DNA of 5,513 nucleotides from an uncultured Pseudorhodobacter sp. (lineage in GTDB: Bacteria; Pseudomonadota; Alphaproteobacteria; Rhodobacterales; Rhodobacteraceae), in contig CAMFLG010000240.1 in NCBI GenBank assembly GCA_945957495.1, forward strand, positions 1 through 5,513, read 5' to 3'. Below are positions 1 through 5,513 of this stretch, piece after piece. Below the pieces are notes generated by a model. It saw nothing but the letters and a program-made list of their open reading frames with translations, searched no databases and was not told the DNA's origin. A program made the translations under genes and the position numbers. Position 1 is the first letter of the stretch. Every line of letters starts with the position of its first letter.

Positions 1-1031
1 TCGCCCGCGCCCACCTGCGCCGCCGCACTGGCCAGTCGCCCGACCGGACGGCTGAGGCGTTCGGCGAACCACAGGCCCAGCCAGACCGCCGCCAGCACAA
101 GGATCAGCGCAAAGCCCAGATAAAGCAGACCAAAGTTGAACAGCACCGTGCCGCGTTCGGATTCCAGTTGCTGATACAGCCGCACGGTTTCCTTGGTTTC
201 ATCCAGCAAGGACAGAATGCCGCCATCGACCTTGCGCGAGACATAAAGATAGCGGTCCGCGAAGGCATCCAGATGCACGAGGGCGCGGAATTCATCATTC
301 GCCCAATCCTGAATAACCACGATCTCGCCGTCTTTGGCGCGTTGCAGTTGATCGGCGGTCGGCGGATCGAAATCAAACAGATAGGATCGTTCACCGCGGG
401 TTTTCAGCGTGCCGCCACCATCGACCAGAAACACCTCTTTCAACCCGCGCTGCACCGAGGCCTGCCCCTGCGTCAGAAACGGGCGCACCTGATCGTCCTT
501 CAGGAAGAAGGATTTCTGCTTGGCCAGGTTCAGATAGGCGGCAAAGGCCTTGGCATCCTCGACCAGACCCTTGGTCTGTTCATCCTCATAGGCCTGTGCC
601 GCCGACAGCGAGGCGCCAACGACGTTGCTGACCCGTTCGGAAAACCAGCCCTCCAGCCCGATATTCACCGTCAGCACGGCAAAGACCGCCACAAGGATGG
701 TGGGCACCAGTGCGACAAAGGCAAACACCCCGGTCAGGCGCATGTGCAGACGCGAGCCTGCCGATTGCGAGCGGCGGTCGGCGATCATCCGCATCACGCG
801 CGCCAGCACAAGGGCCGCAACGACAAGGATATAGACCAGATCGGCCAGCAGAATCAGCCGCAGCGCCTGCGAGCTTGCGCCGAGGTTGAACGGCCCCAGC
901 GCCATGAAGGTTGCGACGGCCAGCACAGGGCCCAGAAACACCAGCCCAAAGGTCAGGGCGTTCTGCACCCGGCGCCTGCGCCGGAGCCGCGAAAGCTGGG
1001 TCCAGATATTGGTGTTGAAGGCGCGCTGCAC
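1..1031 (-). CDS. ntrY: NtrY nitrogen-regulation sensor histidine kinase, N-terminal part (cut by window edge)
   Basis: Membrane sensor kinase that in known alphaproteobacteria pairs with the regulator NtrX in nitrogen and redox control. Only about 343 residues are inside the window, roughly the first half of a typical NtrY; the kinase core and NtrX lie beyond the left edge. Visible order: a basic N-terminus with an RRRRR run (residues 18-22), hydrophobic membrane segments near 25-47, 58-80 and 98-122, a probable periplasmic sensor region near 125-295, a fourth membrane segment near 297-322, then the start of a HAMP linker (ERLSRPVGRLASAA). Three N-terminal membrane passes, a periplasmic loop, a fourth pass and HAMP is the NtrY layout. 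No ATG fits: the frame opens after the ntrC stop, and I chose GTG at 1031 because GGGA lies 5 nt upstream; TTG at 1046 is an alternative. The gene follows ntrC in the same frame after 99 nt. Identity is firm, the exact start is not. Confidence 0.9.
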   Translation of the reverse strand, partial: MQRAFNTNIWTQLSRLRRRRRVQNALTFGLVFLGPVLAVATFMALGPFNLGASSQALRLILLADLVYILVVAALVLARVMRMIADRRSQSAGSRLHMRLTGVFAFVALVPTILVAVFAVLTVNIGLEGWFSERVSNVVGASLSAAQAYEDEQTKGLVEDAKAFAAYLNLAKQKSFFLKDDQVRPFLTQGQASVQRGLKEVFLVDGGGTLKTRGERSYLFDFDPPTADQLQRAKDGEIVVIQDWANDEFRALVHLDAFADRYLYVSRKVDGGILSLLDETKETVRLYQQLESERGTVLFNFGLLYLGFALILVLAAVWLGLWFAERLSRPVGRLASAAAQVGAG

Positions 1032-1081
1032 TGTTGTCCCGTTCAATATCCGGGAAAACCTGCGTCTTCCCCGCCACCGCC

Positions 1082-1115
1082 CGTGTCCTTTGCGCCACGT
1101 CACGCACAAGACACG
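1082..1115 (-). repeat. Imperfect hairpin in the ntrC-ntrY gap
   Basis: An inverted repeat lies between the ntrC stop and the ntrY start. The outer arms CGTGTC (1082-1087) and GACACG (1110-1115) pair, then TT/AA, then TGCG (1091-1094) with CGCA (1103-1106), with one unpaired C on each side and an 8-nt loop. That is about 12 base pairs in the transcript. No T-run follows on the minus strand, so it is not a canonical intrinsic terminator. It could be an RNA processing or stability element, a weak attenuator, or chance in GC-rich DNA. Confidence 0.4.
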
Positions 1116-1130
1116 ATTGCTGTGGCGGTT

Positions 1131-2498
1131 TTACATCAGTTTGCGGCGGCGTGTCACCTGAATATCGAGGTCGGTGATCTTTTTACGCAAGGTATTGCGG
1201 TTGATGCCAAGAAGATCGGCACATTTGGCTTGGTTGCCGCCCGTTGCATCAAGGGCAATCTCGATCAGAGGCACCTCGATTTCGCGCAAAATCCGGTCGT
1301 AAACCCCGGCGGGTGGAAGTTGGCCGCCGTGCAGATCGAAATAGCGTTGCAAATGGCGCGCAACCGAGGCGGACAGTTTTTCACCCTCGACCCCGCCAGA
1401 GCGGGCGGTCTGCATCGGGGCGCTGCTGCCCAAGGCTGCCAGAACTTCGGCCTTGCTGATCTCTGCCTCGGGGGCCGTGACCAACAGACGTTTCAGCAGG
1501 TTTTCCAACTGCCGGACGTTGCCGGGCCAAGGGAAGGCGCGCACAAAGGCCATGGCATCGGGCGAGAGGCGGCGCTGAATGCCCAGATCACGTTCGCCCC
1601 GGCCGAGGAAGTGTTCGGTCAGCAGCGGGATGTCTTCGACCCGTTCGCGCAGCGGCGGCACCGACAGGGTGACACCGCCCAGACGGTAGTACAGGTCTTT
1701 GCGGAACTTGCCCGCCTCCATCCGCGCGGCGAGGTCGGTTTGCGAGGTGGCCATGATGCGCGGGGCGTGTTCGCCCATCACATCCAGCATCCGCACCAGC
1801 CGGGCCTGCGCGTCATCGTCGAAATCGGCCACCTCATCCAGCACGAGACTGCCGCCCTTGGCGCGCGACAACAGCGAGGCGATGCCATCGACACCGGCCA
1901 GATCAGCGGCCTGCGCGGTGACGAAGGGTTGGCTGCGACGATCGGAAAAATCGTGAACGGCGCGGGCGATCAGCGATTTGCCGGTGCCGGATTCGCCCGA
2001 GATCAGCACGGGCAGATCGGCGTTCATCACCCGTGCGACAAGCCGGTAGAGCGCCTGCATCGCCGGGGTGCGCCCGACCAGCGGCAGATCGTCCACCGCC
2101 TCGCGCGGGGCAAGGCTGGGTTTGGGGGCCATACGCTTGCGGTCCAGCGCGCGGGCCGACCGTTTCATCAGATCGGGCAGATCAAACGGCTTGGGCAGGT
2201 AATCGAAGGCCTCAGCCTCGGCGGCCTGAATGGCGGTCATGATGGTGTTTTGCGCCGAAATCACGATCACCGGCAGACCGGGGCGCAGTTTTGATATCTG
2301 CGGCAGCGCATCCAGCCCGTTGCCATCGGGCATGATGACATCGGAAATCACCAGATCGCCTTTGCCCTCTTCGACCCAGCGCATCAACGTCATCATGCTG
2401 GAGGTGGCATGCACCTTGCAGCCTGCGCGCGTCAGGGCCTGCGTGAGCACCGTGCGAATGGTGCGGTCGTCATCGGCGACAAGGATGGTGCCATCCAT
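1131..2498 (-). CDS. ntrC: NtrC nitrogen response regulator (AAA+ type lacking the GAFTGA loop)
   Basis: DNA-binding transcription activator of nitrogen assimilation, phosphorylated by NtrB. It has 455 residues from the ATG at 2498. The receiver domain (about 1-120) shows the acidic pocket DDD at 9-11, phosphoacceptor D53 in ISDV, S81 and K103. The AAA+ domain (about 138-340) shows Walker A GESGTGKS at 168-175, Walker B LVLDE ending at E222, FRKDLYYRL near 265-273, and sensor II PWPGNVRQLEN near 323-333. A Fis-type helix-turn-helix lies near 415-441. Between PFV and Walker B the protein is about 15-20 residues shorter than enteric NtrC, and the GAFTGA loop that contacts sigma-54 is absent. 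Rhodobacter capsulatus NtrC is known to lack this loop and to work with housekeeping RNA polymerase; the same is inferred here. The ATG overlaps the ntrB TGA by 1 nt (TGATG) and GAGGAG sits 8 nt upstream; an in-frame TTG at 2501 would add one residue. Confidence 0.96.
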   Translation of the reverse strand: MDGTILVADDDRTIRTVLTQALTRAGCKVHATSSMMTLMRWVEEGKGDLVISDVIMPDGNGLDALPQISKLRPGLPVIVISAQNTIMTAIQAAEAEAFDYLPKPFDLPDLMKRSARALDRKRMAPKPSLAPREAVDDLPLVGRTPAMQALYRLVARVMNADLPVLISGESGTGKSLIARAVHDFSDRRSQPFVTAQAADLAGVDGIASLLSRAKGGSLVLDEVADFDDDAQARLVRMLDVMGEHAPRIMATSQTDLAARMEAGKFRKDLYYRLGGVTLSVPPLRERVEDIPLLTEHFLGRGERDLGIQRRLSPDAMAFVRAFPWPGNVRQLENLLKRLLVTAPEAEISKAEVLAALGSSAPMQTARSGGVEGEKLSASVARHLQRYFDLHGGQLPPAGVYDRILREIEVPLIEIALDATGGNQAKCADLLGINRNTLRKKITDLDIQVTRRRKLM

Positions 2499-3583
2499 CA
2501 ATCAAACTCCTCGGGAAGCCCGCGCGGGGCGAGCGGTAGGGAAATGCGGAACACCGTGCGACCGGGGGCGGAATCGACAGAGATCCAGCCTTCGTGGTCG
2601 GAGATGATCTTTGAGACGAGTGCCAAGCCCAGCCCGGTGCCGTTTTCGCGACCCGAGACGAAGGGTTCGAAGATGTCGGCAACGATTTCGGGCGGGATGC
2701 CGGGGCCGTCGTCGATGATTTCCACCTGCAACGGCAGGGCGGCGCCGGTGCCGTCCTTGCGGCGGCGGCGCAGGGAATGGTCGTAAAAGCTGTGCAGGCG
2801 GATGGTGCCGCCTTGCGGGCCTGCCGCCTCGGACGCGTTTTTCAACAGGTTCAGGAAAACCTGCATCAGCTGATCGGTGTCAGCATAGGTGTTGGGCAGC
2901 GAGGGGTCGTAATCCTCGACAATCTTCATATGCGCGCCAAAGCCGACAAGGGCAGAGCGGCGGGCGCGGTCAAGCGCGTCGTGCAGGTTGACCGAGCGGC
3001 GGGCGGGCGGGCGCAGGTTGCCGAACTGTTCCACCTGCTCCAGCAGTTTGACGATGCGGCGGGTTTCTTCAACAATCAGGTCGGTCATTTCCTGATCTTC
3101 GGGCGAAAGCCCCATCGCCAAGAGTTGCGCCGCACCTGAAATCCCGGCAAGCGGGTTCTTGATTTCATGCGCCAGCATTTCGGCCATGCCGATGGCGGAT
3201 TTCGCGGCGGTGCTGACATGCATAGCGCGGCCCAGCCTGTCGGCAATCTCACGCGGAGAGATCACCAGAATCAGGTGGCCCGGGGCGTCTTGCAGGGGGG
3301 CGAGTTGCAGCGCGCAGGGCACGGGGGCGCGCTCACCTGTGGTGACATCGGCCTCGGCAATAAACAGCGGGGAGAGGTGCGTTCGCACCCGCGCCATTGC
3401 GGTATCCATGGGCGCGTCGATGGACAGCCGGTCCAGCACCGGATGACCGACAAGGCTTTTGTGCGAGGCGTTCAGGAAGGTTTCCGCGGGCGGGTTCACG
3501 TCGATGATCCGGCCCGACGGCCCGACGATCAGCGCGGGCAGCGGCAGCGATGCCCAGAGTGCGGAACTGCTGACAAGGTTCAT
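2498..3583 (-). CDS. ntrB: NtrB (NRII) nitrogen sensor histidine kinase
   Basis: Cytoplasmic histidine kinase/phosphatase acting on NtrC; in known systems PII protein binding sets its balance. It has 361 residues, close to the family norm, and no membrane segment. Domains: a PAS sensor region near 8-110 (PALIVGPSGRIIDVNPPAE); the dimerisation/phosphotransfer helix with MLAHEIKNPLAGI, phosphorylated His139; then the ATPase domain with N box NLLKNASEA (N245, N249), G1 box DDGPGIP (291-297), F box FEPF (305-308) and G2 box GTGLGLAL (from 315). All catalytic motifs are intact. A basic stretch, LRRRRKDG (271-278), sits in the ATPase domain just before the G1 box strand. The start is fixed by ATGA: the ATG at 3583 overlaps the dusB stop by 4 nt, with only a weak AGG upstream, so translation probably depends on coupling to dusB. 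The end overlaps ntrC by 1 nt. Confidence 0.96.
   Translation of the reverse strand: MNLVSSSALWASLPLPALIVGPSGRIIDVNPPAETFLNASHKSLVGHPVLDRLSIDAPMDTAMARVRTHLSPLFIAEADVTTGERAPVPCALQLAPLQDAPGHLILVISPREIADRLGRAMHVSTAAKSAIGMAEMLAHEIKNPLAGISGAAQLLAMGLSPEDQEMTDLIVEETRRIVKLLEQVEQFGNLRPPARRSVNLHDALDRARRSALVGFGAHMKIVEDYDPSLPNTYADTDQLMQVFLNLLKNASEAAGPQGGTIRLHSFYDHSLRRRRKDGTGAALPLQVEIIDDGPGIPPEIVADIFEPFVSGRENGTGLGLALVSKIISDHEGWISVDSAPGRTVFRISLPLAPRGLPEEFD
2507..2512 (-). promoter_or_regulatory. Ribosome binding site of ntrC
   Basis: GAGGAG inside the last codons of ntrB lies 8 nt before the ATG at 2498 and 5 nt before the in-frame TTG at 2501. It supports efficient reinitiation on ntrC but does not by itself decide between the two starts. 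I prefer the ATG because of the codon and because it places the phosphoacceptor at D53. Confidence 0.7.
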
Positions 3584-4569
3584 GCCGCGACCTGCCGATC
3601 CGCGAAACTGTCGCGCAGAAGTGCCATCACCACGGCAGGATCGCGCGCGGTCAGGATGGCGTCGCGGTGGGTCTGCGCATCTGCGGCCTCCAGATACCAG
3701 CCCAGATGTTTGCGGGCGACCTTCACGCCCAGATCGGTGCCATAAAAGCCAAGGATCTGATCGTAATGGTCAATCACCAGATCGGCCAGGACCGCGCCGG
3801 TGGGGATTTGCGGTGCAGGCGTGCCATGCAGCGCGGCGGCAATTTCCGCCAGACGCCAGGGCGCGCCTTGGGCGCCGCGCCCGACCATCAGGCCATCGGC
3901 GCCGGATTGCGCGAGCGCGGTACGGGCACTGGCGATATCAACGATGTCGCCGTTGGCAATGACGGGAATCGCGACGGCGTCCTTGACCGTGCTTATGGCG
4001 GACCAATTGGCGGCGCCTTTGTAGAACTGGCAGCGGGTGCGGCCGTGAATGGTAATCATCTGCACGCCCGCGCCTTCGGCGCTGCGCGCGATGTCGGCGG
4101 CGTTCAGGCTGTTGTCATCCCAACCCAGCCGGGTTTTCAGCGTGACCGGGATCGTCACAGCGCCCACGACCGCCTCGATCAGGCGCAGGGCCAGATCGGG
4201 TTCCTTCATCAGCGCCGAGCCGCAGGCACCATTGCCGCCGCTGGCCGTGACCCGTTTGGCCGGGCAGCCCATGTTGATATCGATGATCTGGGCGCCCTGC
4301 CCTTGCAGATAGCGCGCGGCCTCTGCCATCCAATAGGGATCGCGGCCCGCCAGTTGCACCGAGGTAGCCGCCTCGCCAAAGCCCAGTTCCGCCCGGGCGC
4401 GCGCCAAAGGCTGTGCGCGCATCACATCTTCGCTGGCGACCATTTCCGACACCACCAGACCCGCGCCAAAGCGCGCCACCATCCGGCGGAACGGCAGATC
4501 GGTGATGCCGGCCATCGGGGCCAGAATCACCGGGGGGGCCAGAGTGATTTCTCCAAGCTTCGGGAACAT
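3580..4569 (-). CDS. dusB: tRNA-dihydrouridine synthase DusB (NifR3)
   Basis: FMN- and NADPH-dependent enzyme that reduces specific uridines of tRNA to dihydrouridine in the cytoplasm. It has 329 residues, near the usual length (about 320-330). The TIM-barrel part opens with LAPMAGITDLPFRR (from 16). Catalytic Cys102 is in INMGCPAKRV, and FMN contacts include K145 (LKTRLGWD), H175 (TIHGRTR), N206-G-D208 and MVGRGAQG (228-235). The C-terminal helical domain includes the KHLGWY motif. After the catalytic cysteine the glycine-rich loop looks a few residues longer than in E. coli DusB. The frame stays open upstream to 4686, but the ATG at 4569 is preferred: it has an AGGAG box 5 nt upstream and gives the family N-terminus MFPKLGEITL. 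The gene was first named nifR3 because it heads the ntrBC operon in R. capsulatus. It overlaps ntrB by 4 nt; a direct role in nitrogen control is not implied. Confidence 0.96.
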   Translation of the reverse strand: MFPKLGEITLAPPVILAPMAGITDLPFRRMVARFGAGLVVSEMVASEDVMRAQPLARARAELGFGEAATSVQLAGRDPYWMAEAARYLQGQGAQIIDINMGCPAKRVTASGGNGACGSALMKEPDLALRLIEAVVGAVTIPVTLKTRLGWDDNSLNAADIARSAEGAGVQMITIHGRTRCQFYKGAANWSAISTVKDAVAIPVIANGDIVDIASARTALAQSGADGLMVGRGAQGAPWRLAEIAAALHGTPAPQIPTGAVLADLVIDHYDQILGFYGTDLGVKVARKHLGWYLEAADAQTHRDAILTARDPAVVMALLRDSFADRQVAA

Positions 4570-4574
4570 CGTGT

Positions 4575-4579
4575 CTCCT
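4575..4579 (-). promoter_or_regulatory. Ribosome binding site that decides the dusB start
   Basis: AGGAG lies 5 nt before the ATG at 4569. The upstream in-frame starts (4614 and 4686) would add 15 or 39 basic, non-family residues. Confidence 0.8.
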
Positions 4580-4607
4580 GCGTTCAGTCTGATCCTGCGC
4601 CTTGCCC

Positions 4608-4645
4608 AGGGCATATCCAAGGGCTGTGACAGGGATTTATGCCCT
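4608..4645. repeat. Imperfect inverted repeat upstream of dusB
   Basis: AGGGCATATCC (4608-4618) is matched in reverse complement by GGATTTATGCCCT (4633-4645), identical except for two extra T's, with 14 nt between. The outer seven bases AGGGCAT/ATGCCCT are perfect. The right arm overlaps the candidate -10 of the dusB promoter. It could be an operator pair or chance; nothing here identifies a binding protein. Confidence 0.3.
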
Positions 4646-4664
4646 ATTTCTGTGCATTGCACAA
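4636..4664 (-). promoter_or_regulatory. Candidate sigma-70-type promoter for dusB-ntrBC
   Basis: On the minus strand TTGTGC (4664-4659) is followed by 17 nt and CATAAA (4641-4636), a modest match to TTGACA/TATAAT, inside the most AT-rich part of the intergenic region. This would give a leader of about 60 nt before dusB. The hexamer matches are partial, so this is only the best candidate I can see. No sigma-54 type GG-N10-GC element was noticed. Confidence 0.3.
4651..4663. promoter_or_regulatory. Perfect 13-bp palindrome, possible operator
   Basis: TGTGCATTGCACA is a perfect 6-1-6 inverted repeat in the divergent dusB/ispD region. It overlaps the candidate -35 of the dusB operon by 5 bases, a place where a bound protein would block or aid polymerase. 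The half sites resemble those of NtrC-type sites (TGCAC...GTGCA in enterics) but face the opposite way and are much closer together, so I do not call it an NtrC site. Confidence 0.4.
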
Positions 4665-4710
4665 TTAACAGGCGTTTGTGCCGCATTTCGCAGCGAGATT
4701 GTCAGCCCGC

Positions 4711-4733
4711 GCTGCCTGGCCTAAACAGGCAGC
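4711..4733 (+). promoter_or_regulatory. Perfect 8-bp hairpin abutting the ispD start codon
   Basis: GCTGCCTG (4711-4718) and CAGGCAGC (4726-4733) are exact reverse complements with a 7-nt loop, GCCTAAA. The right arm ends at the base before the ispD ATG and holds the only Shine-Dalgarno-like AGG, 4-5 nt before the start. If transcribed, the stem would hide the ribosome binding site; as DNA it could be a protein-binding site at the promoter. The repeat is certain, its role is inferred. Confidence 0.5.
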
Positions 4734-5390
4734 ATGATCAATGACCAGACCACAGCCGTAATCATCACCGCTGCCGGGCGCGGGCTGCGCGCCGGGGGCG
4801 ACATTGCCAAACAGTGGCAAGGTCTGGCGGGAAAACCGGTGGTTGCCCATACGCTTGCCGCCTTTGCCGGGATGCGCTGTGTTCTGACCGTGCATCCGGA
4901 TGACCGCGCGCGGGCAGAGACGTTGGGCAGTGGGGCAGAGATTGTGCTGGGCGGGGAAAGCCGTGCGGCATCGGTGCGCAATGCGCTGGAGGCGCTGGCC
5001 GGACAAGGCGTTGCGCGGGTGTTGATCCACGACGGCGCGCGACCTTTGGTTTCTGCTGCGGTGATCGCGCGGGTTCTGGCAGCGTTGCAGCGCCATGCGG
5101 GGGCGGCACCTGCGCTGGTGGTGACGGATGCGTTGTGGCTGGGCCAGAACGGTTTGGTGGCGGGCAGCCGCGACCGGACGGGGCTTTACCGGGCGCAGAC
5201 GCCGCAGGGGTTTCATTTTGACGCGATTCTTGCCGCGCATCGGGCGTTTCAGGGCGATGCCGCCGATGACGTGCAGGTGGCGCGGGCGGCGGGGATTGAC
5301 GTGGCCATTGTCGAGGGCGAGGAAGACAATCTGAAGCTGACCTATCCCGGCGATTTTGCCCGGGCTGAGGCGATCTTGAAAGGGCGTTAG
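4734..5390 (+). CDS. ispD: 2-C-methyl-D-erythritol 4-phosphate cytidylyltransferase (IspD)
   Basis: Third enzyme of the MEP isoprenoid pathway: joins MEP with CTP to make CDP-ME and pyrophosphate, in the cytosol. It has 218 residues, slightly shorter than the E. coli enzyme. The N-terminal nucleotide loop ITAAGRGLRAGGDIAKQW carries R19 and K26; IHDGARPLV has D100 and R103; VVTDAL has T131; RDRTGLYRAQTPQGF has R148 and T156; DNLKLT has K201. Residues known to bind CTP and MEP in E. coli IspD appear to have counterparts, by motif alignment from memory. The proline usual before the loop KQ is alanine here. The ATG at 4734 is the only sensible start, as the nucleotide loop begins about eight residues later. 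A hairpin covers the bases just before it. The stop TAG is followed at once by ispF in the same frame; many alphaproteobacteria instead carry a fused IspDF. Confidence 0.95.
   Translation: MINDQTTAVIITAAGRGLRAGGDIAKQWQGLAGKPVVAHTLAAFAGMRCVLTVHPDDRARAETLGSGAEIVLGGESRAASVRNALEALAGQGVARVLIHDGARPLVSAAVIARVLAALQRHAGAAPALVVTDALWLGQNGLVAGSRDRTGLYRAQTPQGFHFDAILAAHRAFQGDAADDVQVARAAGIDVAIVEGEEDNLKLTYPGDFARAEAILKGR
5379..5384 (+). promoter_or_regulatory. Ribosome binding site of ispF within ispD
   Basis: AAAGGG in the last codons of ispD lies 6 nt before the ispF ATG. It supports separate initiation of ispF rather than dependence on readthrough of the TAG. Confidence 0.6.
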
Positions 5391-5513
5391 ATGGATTTGC
5401 GGGTGGGCAACGGCTTTGACGTGCATGCGTTTACGATGGGCGATCATGTCTGGCTGTGTGGGGTGAAGGTGCCGCATGGCGCCGGATTGGTCGGCCATTC
5501 CGATGCCGATGTG
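5391..5513 (+). CDS. ispF: 2-C-methyl-D-erythritol 2,4-cyclodiphosphate synthase (IspF), N-terminal part (cut by window edge)
   Basis: Fifth enzyme of the MEP pathway: cyclises CDP-ME 2-phosphate to MEcPP with release of CMP. Only 41 residues are inside the window. The N-terminus carries the family signature VGNGFDVHAF, with metal ligands D10 and H12 (D8 and H10 in E. coli), and ends in GLVGHSDADV, the conserved active-site loop with H36 and D40. The third metal histidine, expected near residue 44, is just outside. N7 replaces the more usual histidine of GHGFDVH. The ATG directly follows the ispD TAG in the same frame, with AAAGGG 6 nt upstream, so the two genes are cotranscribed. The short visible part is enough for the family, not for judging intactness. 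Confidence 0.93.
   Translation, partial: MDLRVGNGFDVHAFTMGDHVWLCGVKVPHGAGLVGHSDADV

Noticed and set aside
586..1107. Minus-strand open frame beginning with GTG at 1107, near the expected ntrY start
   Set aside because: It is a different frame from the one encoding the membrane segments and HAMP linker of NtrY; its translation is Ala/Gly/Arg-rich without motifs.
1071..1128. CCGCCAC / GTGGCGG inverted repeat across the ntrC-ntrY gap
   Set aside because: Seven bases with a 44-nt loop in GC-rich DNA is easily chance, and it encloses the better hairpin at 1082-1115.
168..2294. Very long plus-strand open frame (708 codons) opposite ntrC and ntrY
   Set aside because: Its codons lie exactly over the ntrC and ntrY codons, so it stays open simply because the sense genes almost never use TTA, CTA or TCA, as expected in GC-rich DNA. 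It spans two genes because they share a frame. The protein has no recognisable domain.
4603..4613. TGCCCAGGGCA palindrome in the dusB leader
   Set aside because: Short (5-1-5), GC-rich and overlapping a larger repeat; too weak to call by itself.
3667..4629. Plus-strand open frame of 320 codons opposite dusB
   Set aside because: Same codon-on-codon shadow effect; the minus strand carries a complete DusB with all motifs.
4570..4733. Promoter for ispD on the plus strand
   Set aside because: No pair of hexamers with acceptable spacing was found; the promoter is probably here but cannot be placed from sequence alone.
4665..5498. Minus-strand open frame of 277 codons opposite ispD and ispF
   Set aside because: Lies antisense to two clear MEP-pathway genes, has a composition rich in His, Arg, Pro and Gln typical of shadow frames, and shows no family motif.

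Overview
The window looks like chromosomal DNA of a Rhodobacterales alphaproteobacterium (Rhodobacter/Roseobacter type). It is GC-rich, and its gene order dusB(nifR3)-ntrB-ntrC-ntrY is the one known from Rhodobacter capsulatus. NtrC also has the shortened AAA+ domain typical of that lineage. The group is inferred from gene order and protein features; genus and species cannot be told.

Layout. On the minus strand, reading from about 4569 down to 1, lie dusB (tRNA-dihydrouridine synthase), ntrB (nitrogen sensor kinase), ntrC (response regulator) and the 5' part of ntrY (second, membrane-bound sensor kinase), which runs off the left edge. dusB/ntrB overlap by 4 nt and ntrB/ntrC by 1 nt, so these three are almost certainly one translationally coupled operon. 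ntrY follows after a 99-nt gap that holds an imperfect hairpin, so it may be partly independent. On the plus strand, divergent from dusB, lie ispD (4734-5390) and the start of ispF (from 5391, cut by the right edge). These encode two enzymes of the MEP isoprenoid pathway and are separated by a single in-frame stop codon.

The 164-bp divergent intergenic region (4570-4733) is the main non-coding stretch. It holds a good ribosome binding site for dusB, a candidate sigma-70-like promoter for the dusB-ntrBC operon, a perfect 6-1-6 palindrome overlapping that promoter, a looser inverted repeat, and an 8-bp perfect hairpin ending exactly at the ispD start codon. There is no gene-free stretch over 300 bases.

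How the genes work together. NtrB phosphorylates NtrC according to nitrogen status (through PII in known systems), and NtrC controls nitrogen assimilation genes. NtrY, with an NtrX presumably encoded off the window, is a second nitrogen/redox-linked pair. DusB modifies tRNA and rides in the same operon. ispD/ispF form a separate, housekeeping unit. No mobile element, CRISPR array, RNA gene or clearly new system is visible. The points worth checking are small: the missing sigma-54 contact loop of NtrC, the regulatory structures between dusB and ispD, and the one-codon gap between ispD and ispF.
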